A DNA stretch of 64,000 nt, from contig NZ_STGC01000002.1 of assembly GCF_005222805.1 (NCBI RefSeq), forward strand, positions 633,836 to 697,835, written 5' to 3'. Origin of the DNA: Devosia sp. FKR38. Its GTDB lineage: Bacteria > Pseudomonadota > Alphaproteobacteria > Rhizobiales > Devosiaceae. The translations under genes and the position numbers were made by a program. The notes beneath the pieces were generated by a model that did no database searches, was not told where the DNA came from, and worked only from the letters and a program-made list of their open reading frames with translations. Shown here in pieces: positions 6,784 to 15,306 of this stretch (the stretch's first letter is position 1; every line of letters starts with the position of its first letter).

Positions 6784-7653
6784 ATGAACCAGATTGTCGC
6801 CATTGATTCGGCCAGCGACTATGAGCGCATCCAGGCCGCCATCCGCTATCTCAGTGAGAACGGCCCGGATGTCGCCGACCTCGGCCGCTTCGCCCGCGCC
6901 CTGGGGCTGACCGAGCGGCAATTGACCGATCTCTTCCGCCGCTGGTGTGGCCTCAGCCCCAAGAGCTTTGCCCAGGCCGTGGCGCTCGACCATGCCAAGA
7001 GCCTGTTGCGCGCGCAGGAGAGCGTGCTCGACACCACCTATGCGGTGGGGCTCAGCTCCACCTCGCGGCTGCATGATCTCTTCGTCACCTATGAGGCCAT
7101 GCCGCCCGGCGTGTTCCGCGCCGGTGGGGCAGGGCTCGACATGATCTGGGGCGCCGCCCCCTCGCCCTTTGGCCTGGCCGTGGTCACCGCCACCGATTAC
7201 GGCATGTCGGGCCTGGGCTTTGCCGATGCCGATACCAGCGTCGAACAGGCCTTCGAGGACCTCGCCAATCGCTGGCCCAATGCCCGCTTCACCCGCAACG
7301 ATGCCCGCATTGCCCCAATGGTGGCGCAGGCCTTTGATCCGGCGCACTGGTCGCCGGAACGCCCGGTGCGGGTGGTGCTGATCGGCACTGATTTCGAGGT
7401 CAAGGTGTGGGAGACGCTGCTCAAGATCCCGGTGGGTCAGGCCACCACCTATTCGGCGGTTGCCAACCACATCGGCCGGCCGACCGCCTCGCGGGCGGTG
7501 GGCGCAGCGGTGGGCAAGAACCCGATCAGTTTCGTGGTGCCCTGCCATCGCGTGGTTGGCACCTCCGGCGCGCTGACCGGCTATCACTGGGGCGTGCCGC
7601 GCAAGCGGGCCATTCTGGGTTGGGAGGCGGGCGTCATCTCCGCCGCCCATTAG
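6784..7653 (+). CDS. AraC-type HTH / O6-methylguanine-DNA methyltransferase fusion (Ada-like, lacking the N-terminal Cys domain)
   Basis: A 289-residue protein. Residues 12-112 form an AraC helix-turn-helix domain (LARALGLTERQLTDLFRRW-like first HTH at 36-54; TYAVGLSSTSRLHDLF for the second). Residues 125-285 form the methyltransferase, with the acceptor Cys254 in PCHRV (253-257) and the usual GRPTASRAVGAAVGKNP before it. It repairs O6-methylguanine by transferring the methyl group to Cys254. The Zn-Cys4 phosphotriester-repair domain that makes E. coli Ada an inducible activator is absent, so transcriptional control by methylation cannot work in the classical way. Confidence 0.9.
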   Translation: MNQIVAIDSASDYERIQAAIRYLSENGPDVADLGRFARALGLTERQLTDLFRRWCGLSPKSFAQAVALDHAKSLLRAQESVLDTTYAVGLSSTSRLHDLFVTYEAMPPGVFRAGGAGLDMIWGAAPSPFGLAVVTATDYGMSGLGFADADTSVEQAFEDLANRWPNARFTRNDARIAPMVAQAFDPAHWSPERPVRVVLIGTDFEVKVWETLLKIPVGQATTYSAVANHIGRPTASRAVGAAVGKNPISFVVPCHRVVGTSGALTGYHWGVPRKRAILGWEAGVISAAH

Positions 7654-7687
7654 CCATTCGCGCATAGCGCTCAAGGCCGTCTCACCG

Positions 7688-7712
7688 CAAATCGCTCCAC
7701 TGGAGCGATTTG
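7688..7712. terminator. Bidirectional palindrome between convergent genes, copy 1 of a repeated element
   Basis: CAAATCGCTCC-ACT-GGAGCGATTTG, 11-bp arms, between the convergent methyltransferase and gpmA genes. The A/T ends give a short U-tract in both directions. The same element recurs at 18159-18183 in another convergent gap. Confidence 0.5.
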
Positions 7713-7729
7713 GCCTGTTGCCGGTGCGA

Positions 7730-7745
7730 CGTTTCACGTGAATCC
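7730..7745. other. Degenerate parS-like site
   Basis: CGTTTCACGTGAATCC keeps the full TTTCACGTGAA core but departs from the parS consensus TGTTTCACGTGAAACA at three outer positions. It is 17 kb from oriC. Confidence 0.3.
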
Positions 7746-7774
7746 CTGGGCGGCCTGCTCCGCCCTTGAGCTTG

Positions 7775-8389
7775 CTAGAGCACCACGCGCTCGACCAGCT
7801 TGCCGTCCGGCCCGATGCGATAGACGGTTGGTTCGCCCGTGCCGATCTCGCGCTCGAGGATCTGCGCCGGGGTCAGGCCTTCAATGGCCATCACCAGGGC
7901 GCGCAGCGAATTGCCATGCGCGGCGATCAGCACGGTCTTGCCGGCCTTGAGCTGGGGCAGGATTTCGGCCTCGTAATAGGGCAGGGTGCGCGCCGCGGTG
8001 TCCTTCAGGCTCTCGCCGCCCGGCGGGGGCACATCAAAGCTGCGGCGCCAGACCAGCACCTGCTCCTCGCCCCATTTGGCGCGGGCATCATCCTTGTTGA
8101 GGCCGCTCAAATCACCATAGTCGCGTTCATTGAGCGCGATATTGCGGGTGATGGTGACATTGGCGATGCCCATTTCTTCGAGCATCAGGTCCAGCGTGTG
8201 CTGGGCGCGGCGCAGGCCCGAGGTGTAATAGAGGTCGGGCACGATCTTGGCGGCCTTGAGCGCCTGGCCGGTGGCCCGCGCCTCGCCCTGGCCCTTGTCC
8301 GTCAGGTCCGGATTGCGCCAGCCGGTGAACAGGTTTTTCAGGTTCCACTCGCTCTGCCCGTGGCGGACGAGGATCAGGGTGCCGGTCAT
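7775..8389 (-). CDS. gpmA: 2,3-bisphosphoglycerate-dependent phosphoglycerate mutase
   Basis: A 204-residue histidine-phosphatase-fold enzyme interconverting 3- and 2-phosphoglycerate in glycolysis. It shows the [10 protein letters not shown] motif with the phosphorylated His10, GLRRAQHT (58-65), Glu88 in [10 protein letters not shown] and the second active-site His158 in AHGNSLRAL. It is shorter than E. coli GpmA (about 250 residues), as is normal for the alphaproteobacterial form. It lies three bases downstream of dapB on the same strand, so the two probably share a transcript. Confidence 0.93.
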   Translation of the reverse strand: MTGTLILVRHGQSEWNLKNLFTGWRNPDLTDKGQGEARATGQALKAAKIVPDLYYTSGLRRAQHTLDLMLEEMGIANVTITRNIALNERDYGDLSGLNKDDARAKWGEEQVLVWRRSFDVPPPGGESLKDTAARTLPYYEAEILPQLKAGKTVLIAAHGNSLRALVMAIEGLTPAQILEREIGTGEPTVYRIGPDGKLVERVVL

Positions 8390-8392
8390 GGT

Positions 8393-9247
8393 TTAGGTCC
8401 TTGTTGCGTCGTTGAGGCCGAGCACGTCGACCATGGAATAAAGCCCGGGCGCCTTGCCGGCGGCCCAGAGCACGGCCTGGGTGGCGCCATTGGAATAGAT
8501 GGTGCGGTCCTGCGCCCGGTGGTTGAGCTCGATGCGCTCGGAGGGGCCAGCCAGGATCACCAGGTGATCACCGATCACATTGCCGCCGCGCAGCGTGGCA
8601 AAGCCGATGGTGCCGGCTTCGCGCGGGCCGGTATGGCCGTCGCGCACGCGCACCGAATGGTCCTTGAGGCTGATGTCGCGGCCCTTGGCCGCCGCCTCGC
8701 CCAGCATCAGGGCGGTGCCCGAGGGGGCATCGACCTTCTTGTTGTGGTGCATTTCGAGAATTTCGATGTCGTATTCGGCCAGCGCTGCGGCGGCCTTTTC
8801 GACCAGTTTGGCCAGCACCACCATGCCCATGGAGAAATTGCCGGATTTGATGATCACGGCGCCCTGGCTGGCGGCCTGGGCGATGGCGGCGTCATCGGCC
8901 TCCGAACAGCCCGTGGTGCCGATCACATGGGTCAGGCCCAGCTCTGCTGCCTTGGCGGCCAGCGCCACGCTGGCGGCCGGCGCGGTAAAGTCGATGATGG
9001 CGTCGGCGCCCTGGAGCGCGGCGTCCATGTCATCGGTGATGGCCACGCCCAGCGCGCCGATACCAGCATAGACGCCGGCGTCCTGGCCGATGGCCGGAGT
9101 GCCGGGCCGGTCGACGGCAGCATGCAGGGTCATTCGATTGGCCAGCGCGCCATGCAGGCTCATGCCGCTGCGCTCCGCCACGGCGCGGATATTGGCCACG
9201 CCCATGCGCCCGCCGGCGCCCGCCACAACCACCTTGAGATCAGCCAA
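8393..9247 (-). CDS. dapB: 4-hydroxy-tetrahydrodipicolinate reductase
   Basis: A 284-residue enzyme of the diaminopimelate/lysine pathway, reducing the dihydrodipicolinate precursor with NAD(P)H. The Rossmann motif GAGGRMG (10-16) and the family signature [15 protein letters not shown] (about 164-178), with its catalytic His and Lys, are intact. The start is a TTG at 9247: GAGGAG lies eight bases upstream and the protein opens [13 protein letters not shown] as expected. It is followed after three bases by gpmA. Confidence 0.95.
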   Translation of the reverse strand: MADLKVVVAGAGGRMGVANIRAVAERSGMSLHGALANRMTLHAAVDRPGTPAIGQDAGVYAGIGALGVAITDDMDAALQGADAIIDFTAPAASVALAAKAAELGLTHVIGTTGCSEADDAAIAQAASQGAVIIKSGNFSMGMVVLAKLVEKAAAALAEYDIEILEMHHNKKVDAPSGTALMLGEAAAKGRDISLKDHSVRVRDGHTGPREAGTIGFATLRGGNVIGDHLVILAGPSERIELNHRAQDRTIYSNGATQAVLWAAGKAPGLYSMVDVLGLNDATRT

Positions 9248-9366
9248 TGGTCCAACTCCTCGATCGGGTCAGGGCTATAGCAGCGCCGTGACAAAACGCC
9301 AACACCGGTGCCCCATTGCCGTCAACATGGTAAGCTTGCCTTAACGCCAAAACCAAGGACGCTGAA

Positions 9367-9717
9367 TTGACCATCACCAACGCGCTGGCCGGTATCGCGG
9401 TGGACGATCTGACGGATGCCCTCGATTTCTACGAACGCCTGTTTGGCCGGCCGCCCGACGCTCGCCCCATCAGCGATGTGGCCGAATGGAAACTGCCTGG
9501 CGGTGGCTGGGTGCAGATCACCGCCGATGCCGACCGGGCGGGGGCGAGCCTGCTGACCCTGATCGTGGATGATCTGGCCGAAGATCTCGGCCGATTGAGC
9601 CTGCAGGGCCTGATGCCGGTGGCCAAGTCGATGGGCGATTTCTTCAAGACCGCCAAGTTCCGCGATCCCGATGGCAATCAGATCGTGCTGAGCCAGCCCC
9701 AGCACGGCACCTACTGA
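9367..9717 (+). CDS. VOC (glyoxalase/bleomycin-resistance fold) family protein
   Basis: A 116-residue single-domain VOC protein with the usual ALDFYERLFGR opening (about 18-28), WVQI strand and a FRDPDGNQIVL end (97-107), where the Glu of many metal-binding members is replaced by Gln. It may be a dioxygenase, a lyase or a binding protein; the substrate cannot be told. The start is TTG at 9367 with AAGGA seven bases upstream. It converges with coaA, ten bases away. Confidence 0.8.
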   Translation: MTITNALAGIAVDDLTDALDFYERLFGRPPDARPISDVAEWKLPGGGWVQITADADRAGASLLTLIVDDLAEDLGRLSLQGLMPVAKSMGDFFKTAKFRDPDGNQIVLSQPQHGTY

Positions 9718-9727
9718 GGCCGCGCGA

Positions 9728-10678
9728 CTAGACGCGGCGCAGCTGCACCATCTCGATCAGATGGTCCTTGCCCTTTTTCAGCACCAGGTCGGCCCGGCCG
9801 CGCGTGGGCAGGACGTTGTCGAGCAGGTTGGGCAGGTTGATGGTGCGCCACACCATGCGGCCGAATTCGCCGGCCTCGGCCTCGTTCATCTCGGCAAAGC
9901 GGCGGAAGAAGGAGGTCGGGTCCTTAAAGGCCGTGTCGCGCAGCCGGAAGAAGCGCTCCATGAACCAGTCTTCGAGATCGGCATTGTCGGCGTCGATATA
10001 GATCGAGAAATCGATGAAGTCGGAGGCGAAGAGGATCGGCTTGCCGGTCTTGGGCAGTTCGCCCGGCTGCAGGATATTGAGCCCTTCCACGATCAGGATA
10101 TCGGGGCGGTCGATCACCACCTCGCTGCCAGCCACCACGTCATAGACCAGGTGCGAATAGACCGGCACCTTGACGTCGCTCTTGCCCGATTTGATATCGG
10201 CCAGGAACTGCACGAAGCGGGTGCGGTCATAGCTTTCGGGAAAGCCCTTGCGGGCCATGATGCCGCGCTGTTCCAGCACCGCATTGGGGTAGAGAAAGCC
10301 GTCTGTGGTGACCAGATCCACCTTGGGGCTGGTCGGCCAGCGCTGCAGCAGCGCCTGGAGGATACGCGCGGTGGTCGATTTCCCCACTGCCACCGAACCG
10401 GCGACACCAATGATGAAGGGCACCTTCTGGTCGGCGGTTTCAAGGAAACGCGTCGAGACGGAATGCAGGTTCTGGATGGCCTCGACGTAAAACGAGAGGA
10501 GGCGCGTCAGCGGCAGATAGGTCTGTTCGGCCTCTTCGAGCGAAATGGGGTCGCTCAGCGTGCGCAGCCGGGCGATGTCCTCGGCGGTCAGCGTCATGGG
10601 CTCGTCGGCGCGCAGGGCGCTCCACTGTGCCTTGGTGAACTGGTGATAGGGCGCCAAGACCGGCTTGCGCTTGCTCAT
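9728..10678 (-). CDS. coaA: Type I pantothenate kinase
   Basis: A 316-residue kinase for the first step of coenzyme A synthesis, the normal length for bacterial type I PanK. It has the P-loop GVAGSVAVGKST (91-102), TTDGFLYPN, the GFPESYD motif and the pantothenate-site VEGLNILQ. It is the last gene of the his operon: its ATG shares one base with the hisE stop (TAATG, 10676-10680), indicating translational coupling. Confidence 0.95.
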   Translation of the reverse strand: MSKRKPVLAPYHQFTKAQWSALRADEPMTLTAEDIARLRTLSDPISLEEAEQTYLPLTRLLSFYVEAIQNLHSVSTRFLETADQKVPFIIGVAGSVAVGKSTTARILQALLQRWPTSPKVDLVTTDGFLYPNAVLEQRGIMARKGFPESYDRTRFVQFLADIKSGKSDVKVPVYSHLVYDVVAGSEVVIDRPDILIVEGLNILQPGELPKTGKPILFASDFIDFSIYIDADNADLEDWFMERFFRLRDTAFKDPTSFFRRFAEMNEAEAGEFGRMVWRTINLPNLLDNVLPTRGRADLVLKKGKDHLIEMVQLRRV

Positions 10679-10995
10679 TACGCCTGGTCCTTGCGGGCGG
10701 CCTTCTCGGCCAGGCCCGACTGGGCGGTGCGGGCATCGAGCTCGGCCATCACGGCCGACAGCGGCACATTGGCGGCGCGCAGCACCACCAGCAGGTGATA
10801 GAGCACGTCAGCGCTTTCCTTGACCAGTTCGGGGCCATTACCGGTCACCGCGGCGATCACGGCTTCCGTCGCTTCCTCGCCGAGCTTTTGCGCGCATTTT
10901 TCCATGCCGCGGCTGATCAGCTTGGCGGTGTAGCTCTCATCGGGGGACGCCGCCGCGCGGCTGGCAATGCGGGCGTCGAGGTCGTCGAGGGTCAT
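10678..10995 (-). CDS. hisE: Phosphoribosyl-ATP diphosphatase
   Basis: A 105-residue MazG-like enzyme for the second step of histidine synthesis, hydrolysing PR-ATP to PR-AMP. The all-helical fold is marked by [13 protein letters not shown] (40-52) and [13 protein letters not shown] (63-75), which carry the Mg-binding acidic residues. The ATG at 10995 gives the standard family length; a TTG nine bases upstream is a possible alternative. The hisI function is not in this window, so the two activities are separate genes. Confidence 0.93.
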   Translation of the reverse strand: MTLDDLDARIASRAAASPDESYTAKLISRGMEKCAQKLGEEATEAVIAAVTGNGPELVKESADVLYHLLVVLRAANVPLSAVMAELDARTAQSGLAEKAARKDQA

Positions 10996-11108
10996 GTCCG
11001 TCAAGGCTCCATCATCCGCGCTGGCATCCCGGCCGTTTGGCCGGGGACAACCGTGTTGGGTCTGGCTTAGAGCAAATTATTGCCGCCGCGTCATCTGCGA
11101 CCTCTGGC

Positions 11109-11906
11109 TCAGACGACGCCGTCCAGCCGCACCGCCACGCCATGGTCGGCCAGATAGCGCTTGGCCTGGGGAATGGTGAAGGTGCCGAAGTGGAAGATCG
11201 AAGCGGCGAGCACGGCATTGGCATGGCCTTCAACCACGCCATCGACCAGGTCCTGCAGCGAGCCGACACCGCCCGAGGCAATCACCGGCACGGGGACTTC
11301 ATCGGCAATGGCCCGGGTCAGCTTGAGGTCAAAGCCGGACTTCGTGCCGTCGCGGTCCATCGAGGTCACCAGCAGTTCGCCGGCGCCGCGCTCAACCATG
11401 CGGGCGGCAAATTCCACCGCGTCGAGCCCGGTGGGCTTGCGCCCGCCATGGGTGAAGATTTCCCATTCGCTGCGGTTGTCGCCACCCACGGATTGGGTCA
11501 GGCGCTGCTTGGCGTCGACCGAGACGACGATGCACTGGTTGCCGAACTTGTCGGCGGCGCGGGCGATGAAGTCGGGGTCGCTGACGGCGGCCGAATTGAT
11601 CGCCACCTTGTCGGCGCCGGCCAGCAGCAGCTTGCGGATATCCTCAATGCTGCGCACGCCGCCGCCCACGGTCACGGGCATGAAGCAGTGCTCGGCCGTG
11701 CGGGCGACGACGTCAAAAATCGTGTCGCGGCCCTCGTGGCTGGCGGTGATGTCGAGAAAGGTCAGCTCATCGGCGCCGGCCGCGTCATAGGCCATGGCTG
11801 CTTCCACCGGGTCGCCGGCGTCGCGCAGGTCAACGAAGTTGACGCCTTTGACGACGCGGCCACCCATGACATCGAGGCAAGGAATGAGGCGGGTCTTGAG
11901 GGTCAA
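11109..11906 (-). CDS. hisF: Imidazole glycerol phosphate synthase, cyclase subunit
   Basis: A 265-residue (beta/alpha)8 protein that, with HisH, makes imidazole glycerol phosphate and AICAR from PRFAR. Catalytic Asp12 (PCLDVMGG) and Asp131 (VSVDAK) are present, as is the second phosphate site [11 protein letters not shown] (181-191). The start codon is TTG at 11906, confirmed by the [13 protein letters not shown] opening, with AAAGGA upstream. The TTG overlaps (TTGA) the stop of a 37-codon frame that itself begins with a second copy of the hisF start, an unusual arrangement. Confidence 0.95.
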   Translation of the reverse strand: MTLKTRLIPCLDVMGGRVVKGVNFVDLRDAGDPVEAAMAYDAAGADELTFLDITASHEGRDTIFDVVARTAEHCFMPVTVGGGVRSIEDIRKLLLAGADKVAINSAAVSDPDFIARAADKFGNQCIVVSVDAKQRLTQSVGGDNRSEWEIFTHGGRKPTGLDAVEFAARMVERGAGELLVTSMDRDGTKSGFDLKLTRAIADEVPVPVIASGGVGSLQDLVDGVVEGHANAVLAASIFHFGTFTIPQAKRYLADHGVAVRLDGVV

Positions 11907-12016
11907 CGGCCGCGTCCTTTCTGGTTTGCGCGTCCTCGCGCCGCAGGCGCTGCGGGCGACGCGGGCGAGCCGCCCATGACATCAAGGCAGGGAATGAGAC
12001 GGGTCTTGAGCGTCAC
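11903..12016 (-). pseudogene. Duplicated hisF start forming a 37-codon frame upstream of hisF
   Basis: From GTG at 12016 the frame reads [16 protein letters not shown], the same 16 residues as the start of HisF, then 21 unrelated Ser/Pro/Ala/Arg residues to a TGA at 11903-11905. The nucleotide differences from the true hisF start are all at third positions apart from the start codon (five synonymous changes). The GTG overlaps the stop of the upstream membrane gene (GTGA) and the TGA overlaps hisF's TTG (TTGA), so ribosomes could pass through it into hisF. It may be a recombination scar or a functional leader. Confidence 0.6.
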
Positions 12017-12240
12017 TGTCGGGGATCCTTGGGTTGACCACTGCGCCGGCGCAGCGCGGCATAGAGCGCAAAGGCCAGCGAGAACAGCCACATGAAGAAA
12101 GCAAAAAGCGCAATGAGCAGGAACCAGCCGGGCAACCAATTGACCAGCGCCGCATAGCCCAGCGCCAATATGGGGATCGGCGCCAAGAGGTACCAGAGGA
12201 AGTTGATCGAGGTGACCAGGATCGGGCGCGGCGTGGCCAT
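12013..12240 (-). CDS. Small membrane protein inside the his operon
   Basis: A 75-residue protein with two transmembrane helices (about 9-32, INFLWYLLAPIPILALGYAALV, and 36-60, GWFLLIALFAFFMWLFSLAF) and a basic tail. The ATG at 12240 shares one base with the upstream stop (TGATG); a GTG at 12243 is an alternative. I do not recognise a family. Co-translation with hisA and hisF is implied by the overlaps, but nothing suggests a role in histidine synthesis. Confidence 0.65.
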   Translation of the reverse strand: MATPRPILVTSINFLWYLLAPIPILALGYAALVNWLPGWFLLIALFAFFMWLFSLAFALYAALRRRSGQPKDPRQ

Positions 12241-12575
12241 CACTGCGCGTCCTTCTGCCGGCGGCCCCAGATGATGCGGTGGATGATGGCGATCACCATG
12301 ATGCCCACCAGACCCATGATGCCCAGCGGCAACGTCGCCAGCATCAGCCAGCCCATCACGCCGGTGAAATAGAGCGTGTCGCCCCAGTCCTGGCCCATGA
12401 CCATGCAGGGGTGCGGGCTGCCTTCATCGACCTGGCAGCCGTTCATATCGGCGACAAAGGCGGTGAACAGCACCGAGAACAGCGGCAGGGCGGCGAGAAA
12501 AGCGATGGCGAAGCTGATCAGGCCATAGGTCAGCCAGGGAAAGCGCCGGGGCCGGGCGGGGGCGGGACTGCTCAT
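12240..12575 (-). CDS. Small polytopic membrane protein inside the his operon
   Basis: A 111-residue protein with a Pro/Arg-rich start, two or three hydrophobic spans (about 14-41, [21 protein letters not shown]; 72-100, [20 protein letters not shown]) and an extracytoplasmic loop holding two Cys ([15 protein letters not shown]) that could pair. The ATG overlaps the hisA stop by four bases (ATGA). No family was recognised; the two adjacent membrane proteins may form a pair. Confidence 0.65.
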   Translation of the reverse strand: MSSPAPARPRRFPWLTYGLISFAIAFLAALPLFSVLFTAFVADMNGCQVDEGSPHPCMVMGQDWGDTLYFTGVMGWLMLATLPLGIMGLVGIMVIAIIHRIIWGRRQKDAQ

Positions 12576-13303
12576 GCGGCACCCTTGAGCCGAGCCAATG
12601 CTTCACGTGAATCAATGCGGCCATCGTAGAGCGCGCGGCCCGAGATGGCGCCTTCGAGCACTGCAGCATCCGGCCGGGTCAGCCGCTCGATATCGGCCAT
12701 GGAGGCCAGCCCCCCCGAGGCGATCACCGGAATGGAGGTCGCGCGGGCCAGCTCGAGCGTCGACTCCCAGTTGATCCCGGCCAGCACGCCGTCGCGGTCG
12801 ATGTCGGTATAGATGATGGCGGCGACGCCCGCGCCTTCGAAGCGCTTGGCCAATTCGATGATGGAGAGCTCGGAGGTTTCCGCCCAGCCTTCCACCGCCA
12901 CCATGCCCTTGCGCGCATCAATGCCCACGGCCACCTGGCCGGGCCATTTCTGCGCGGCAGCCTTGACCAGCGCGGGGTCGCGCACCGCCACCGTTCCCAG
13001 GATCACGCGGGCCAGGCCCTTGTCGAGCCAGCTTTCGATATGGGCCAGCGTGCGGATGCCGCCGCCGAGCTGCACCGGAAAGTCCACGGCTTTGAGGATC
13101 GCCTCGACCGCCGCGCCATTGACGCTCTCGCCGGCAAAGGCGCCGTTGAGATCAACGACGTGCAGATACTCGAACCCCTGGTCCTCAAAGCTCTTCGCCT
13201 GAGCGGCAGGATCGTCGTTGAAAACGGTGGCCTGTTCCATGTCGCCCAGCTTGAGCCGCACGCATTGGCCGTCCTTGAGGTCGATGGCAGGAAACAGGAT
13301 CAT
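12572..13303 (-). CDS. hisA: Phosphoribosylformimino-AICAR-phosphate (ProFAR) isomerase
   Basis: A 243-residue TIM-barrel isomerase for the fourth step of histidine synthesis. Catalytic Asp8 (PAIDLKDG) and Asp129 (VGIDARKG) are present, with the phosphate-binding LGGGIR (79-84) and TDIDRDG motifs typical of HisA. The start at 13303 overlaps the hisH stop (ATGA, 13300-13303). An upstream in-frame extension exists only because the hisH region is open in this frame. Confidence 0.95.
   Translation of the reverse strand: MILFPAIDLKDGQCVRLKLGDMEQATVFNDDPAAQAKSFEDQGFEYLHVVDLNGAFAGESVNGAAVEAILKAVDFPVQLGGGIRTLAHIESWLDKGLARVILGTVAVRDPALVKAAAQKWPGQVAVGIDARKGMVAVEGWAETSELSIIELAKRFEGAGVAAIIYTDIDRDGVLAGINWESTLELARATSIPVIASGGLASMADIERLTRPDAAVLEGAISGRALYDGRIDSREALARLKGAA
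12599..12614. other. Degenerate parS-like site in the hisA 3' end
   Basis: TGCTTCACGTGAATCA, 14 of 16 matches to TGTTTCACGTGAAACA, within the SREAL codons of hisA. Confidence 0.3.
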
Positions 13304-13950
13304 GGCGTCCACCTCAGGAAATTCTCGATCAGCTTGAGCCCCAGTGCCTGGCTTTTTTCCGGATGGAACTGGGTGCCGAAAATATTGTCGCGGCCGACGC
13401 AGGCGGTCAGCGGCCCGCCATAGTCGGTGGTGGCCAAAAGCGTATCGGGGCTCTCGGTCACCAAATGATAGGAATGCACGAAATAGGCGTGCAGCCCGTC
13501 GGGTCCGGCGGTGATGCCGTCGAACAGCGCATGCGGGCGGGTGATGGCGATGGTGTTCCAGCCCATATGCGGCACCTTGAGCGCCGGGTCGGCCGGGGTG
13601 ATGGGCACCACCGCGCCGGGAATCCAGCCCAGGCCCGGGGTGATGGTCTTTTCGCGGCCCTCGCTGGCCAGCAGCTGCATGCCAACGCAGACGCCCAGGA
13701 AGGGCACGCCGCCCCGAATGACCCGCTCGGTCAGCACTTCGGCCATGCCGGTCACGGCATCGAGCCCGGCCTTGCAATCGGCAAAGGCGCCGACGCCGGG
13801 CAGCATTATGCGGTCGGCCCGGCGCACGCGCTCGGGGTCAGCGGTCACCTCGACGGTGATGCCGCCCAGGCCATCGGCCATGCGCTCGAAGGCCTTGGCG
13901 GCCGAGTGCAGATTGCCGGCGCCATAGTCGATGATGGTCACAAGGCTCAT
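13300..13950 (-). CDS. hisH: Imidazole glycerol phosphate synthase, glutaminase subunit
   Basis: A 216-residue class I glutamine amidotransferase that supplies ammonia to HisF. The nucleophile Cys88 is in [11 protein letters not shown] and the partners His196 and Glu198 are in [10 protein letters not shown], completing the triad. PGVGAF (51-56) forms the oxyanion-strand region. It overlaps the upstream DUF2628 gene and the downstream hisA by four bases each. Confidence 0.95.
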   Translation of the reverse strand: MSLVTIIDYGAGNLHSAAKAFERMADGLGGITVEVTADPERVRRADRIMLPGVGAFADCKAGLDAVTGMAEVLTERVIRGGVPFLGVCVGMQLLASEGREKTITPGLGWIPGAVVPITPADPALKVPHMGWNTIAITRPHALFDGITAGPDGLHAYFVHSYHLVTESPDTLLATTDYGGPLTACVGRDNIFGTQFHPEKSQALGLKLIENFLRWTP

Positions 13951-14294
13951 GCCAGTGCCTCCAGTTGGGCCATTTCGGCGCTCAGGGCGATGCGGGTGCC
14001 GCGATGGGTCCAGCCGCGCCAGACCAGGGCATGGCGGCGCAGGCCCGGCGCGGCAAAGCCGAGCCAGAGCGCCACCAGCAGATAAAGGCCAAAGGCTGCG
14101 TCGCCGCCGATGTAATCGGCCAGCACCAGCAGCGCGACCAGCTTGAGCACAAAGGCCACCAGCTCCAGCCAGAGCCCGTGGGCGATCAGGAACAGCGGCG
14201 GCAGCAGTGCGGCCAGCCAGGAGAAGCGCTCCGGCACAGCGACGGGCAGGTCGGGCCTGCCGGGCTTGGGGTCAAAAATAGCGTAGAGGGTCAT
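13947..14294 (-). CDS. DUF2628 domain-containing membrane protein
   Basis: A 115-residue protein opening [12 protein letters not shown], followed by [19 protein letters not shown] (about 28-46) and further hydrophobic spans (47-65 and 70-84), then a basic [14 protein letters not shown] loop; this fits the DUF2628 family. The start at 14294 is chosen because the upstream part of the frame has no such pattern. It lies between hisB and hisH, overlapping hisH by ATGA. In Hyphomicrobiales a gene of this family at this place is common (from memory); its function is unknown. Confidence 0.8.
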   Translation of the reverse strand: MTLYAIFDPKPGRPDLPVAVPERFSWLAALLPPLFLIAHGLWLELVAFVLKLVALLVLADYIGGDAAFGLYLLVALWLGFAAPGLRRHALVWRGWTHRGTRIALSAEMAQLEALA

Positions 14295-14375
14295 GTCATC
14301 GCTTCCCGTGCGGCACCGTCCATCAAGCCCGATGGCCTGCCGGCACGCGCCGGAATGACCTCGAAATCTCAGGAT

Positions 14376-14400
14376 GGACCCCGGCCTTGGTCGGGGCGTC
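14376..14400. repeat. Short intergenic inverted repeat
   Basis: GGACCCCGGCCTTGGTCGGG can fold into a CCCCG/CGGGG hairpin. It resembles a short repeat I know from many alphaproteobacterial intergenic gaps; only one copy was seen here. The rest of the 188-base gap between DUF2628 and hisB shows nothing else I can name. Confidence 0.3.
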
Positions 14401-14482
14401 ACCGCGATGGTTTTGGACTTAGTGCAAAAGGGCCGCAAACGAAAGCCCGCGTTGCCACCACTCCAGCGACTGGCGCTGGGGC

Positions 14483-15070
14483 CTAGAGCGTGCCCTTGGT
14501 GCTGGGCACGCGGTCCGCCTGACGCGGATCGATCTCGACCGCCTCGCGCAGGGCGCGGGCCACGGCCTTGAACATGGACTCGGCCAGATGATGGTTGTTG
14601 TCGGCGTAGAAGTTCTCGATATGCAGCGTGATGCCGGCGTTCATGGCGAAGGCCTGGAAGAACTCGCGGAACAGCTCGGTGTCGATCTCGCCCACCTTGT
14701 CGCGGGTGAACTCGGCGCGGAACACCAGGAACGGCCGGCCCGACACATCCAGCGCGGCGCGGGTCAGCGTGCCATCCATGGGCAGGTCGGCGCTGGCATA
14801 GCGACGGATGCCCTTCTTGTCGCCCAGCGCCTGGCTGATCGCCTGGCCCAGCGCAATGCCGACGTCTTCCACCGTGTGGTGGAAGTCGATGTGCAGATCG
14901 CCCTTGCAGGAGATATCCATATCAATCAGCGAGTGCCGGCTGAGCTGGTCGAGCATGTGATCGAAAAAGCCCACCCCGGTCGCCATGGCATGGGCGCCCG
15001 TGCCGTCGAGGTTGATCGAGACGGCAATCTCGGTCTCGTTGGTCTTGCGGGCGATGGTGGCTTTACGCAT
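14483..15070 (-). CDS. hisB: Imidazoleglycerol-phosphate dehydratase
   Basis: A 195-residue monofunctional IGPD, catalysing the sixth step of histidine synthesis. It has the two Mn-binding His-rich signatures, [12 protein letters not shown] (64-75) and DNNHHLAES (158-166), and an early Glu/His site (NETEI, GFFDHML). The histidinol-phosphatase domain of the E. coli fusion is absent, as usual in alphaproteobacteria. It is the first gene of the his cluster here and is followed by a 188-base gap before DUF2628. Confidence 0.95.
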   Translation of the reverse strand: MRKATIARKTNETEIAVSINLDGTGAHAMATGVGFFDHMLDQLSRHSLIDMDISCKGDLHIDFHHTVEDVGIALGQAISQALGDKKGIRRYASADLPMDGTLTRAALDVSGRPFLVFRAEFTRDKVGEIDTELFREFFQAFAMNAGITLHIENFYADNNHHLAESMFKAVARALREAVEIDPRQADRVPSTKGTL

Positions 15071-15190
15071 GGGCAGATCTCCGAGGGGTCGGCAGTCCCT
15101 AGCAGATAGGCATGGTCAGGTGAAGATTGCGTTGAACCGGCTGATGGCGGTGCGGCGGGGTGTGAACGCCGTGACATCAGGGCCAAGCCT

Positions 15191-15225
15191 CACCCCCTCC
15201 CGGCCTCCCTCATAAAGGGGGAGGT
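15191..15225. repeat. Intergenic CCTCCC repeat element, copy A
   Basis: A 35-base element (CACCCCCTCC, GCCTCCC, then GGGGGAGGT) that is the inverted counterpart of the copy at 15272-15306, 46 bases away. Copies also lie at 18245-18280 and about 54421-54459. Confidence 0.6.
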
Positions 15226-15271
15226 GACGCTCCACTCTTGGGGCACAATCGTGTTCAACCCACCGGGCCGT

Positions 15272-15306
15272 ACCTCCCCCTTGATGGGGGAGGCTAGGAG
15301 GGGGTG
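15272..15306. repeat. Intergenic CCTCCC repeat element, copy B
   Basis: ACCTCCCCCTTGATGGGGGA core with an internal CCTCCCC/GGGGAGG stem, followed by TTGGGAGCCCC. The same order is seen at 18245-18295, so the element extends beyond the stem. Confidence 0.6.

Noticed and set aside
7766..9280. A 504-codon plus-strand frame opposite gpmA and dapB
   Set aside because: Composition rich in Gly, His, Gln and Ala, typical of high-GC antisense frames; both genes on the other strand are unmistakable.
12572..13777. A 401-codon frame suggesting a HisH-HisA fusion
   Set aside because: The extra N-terminal part is out of frame with hisH and has no HisH motifs; hisH and hisA are separate genes overlapping by four bases.
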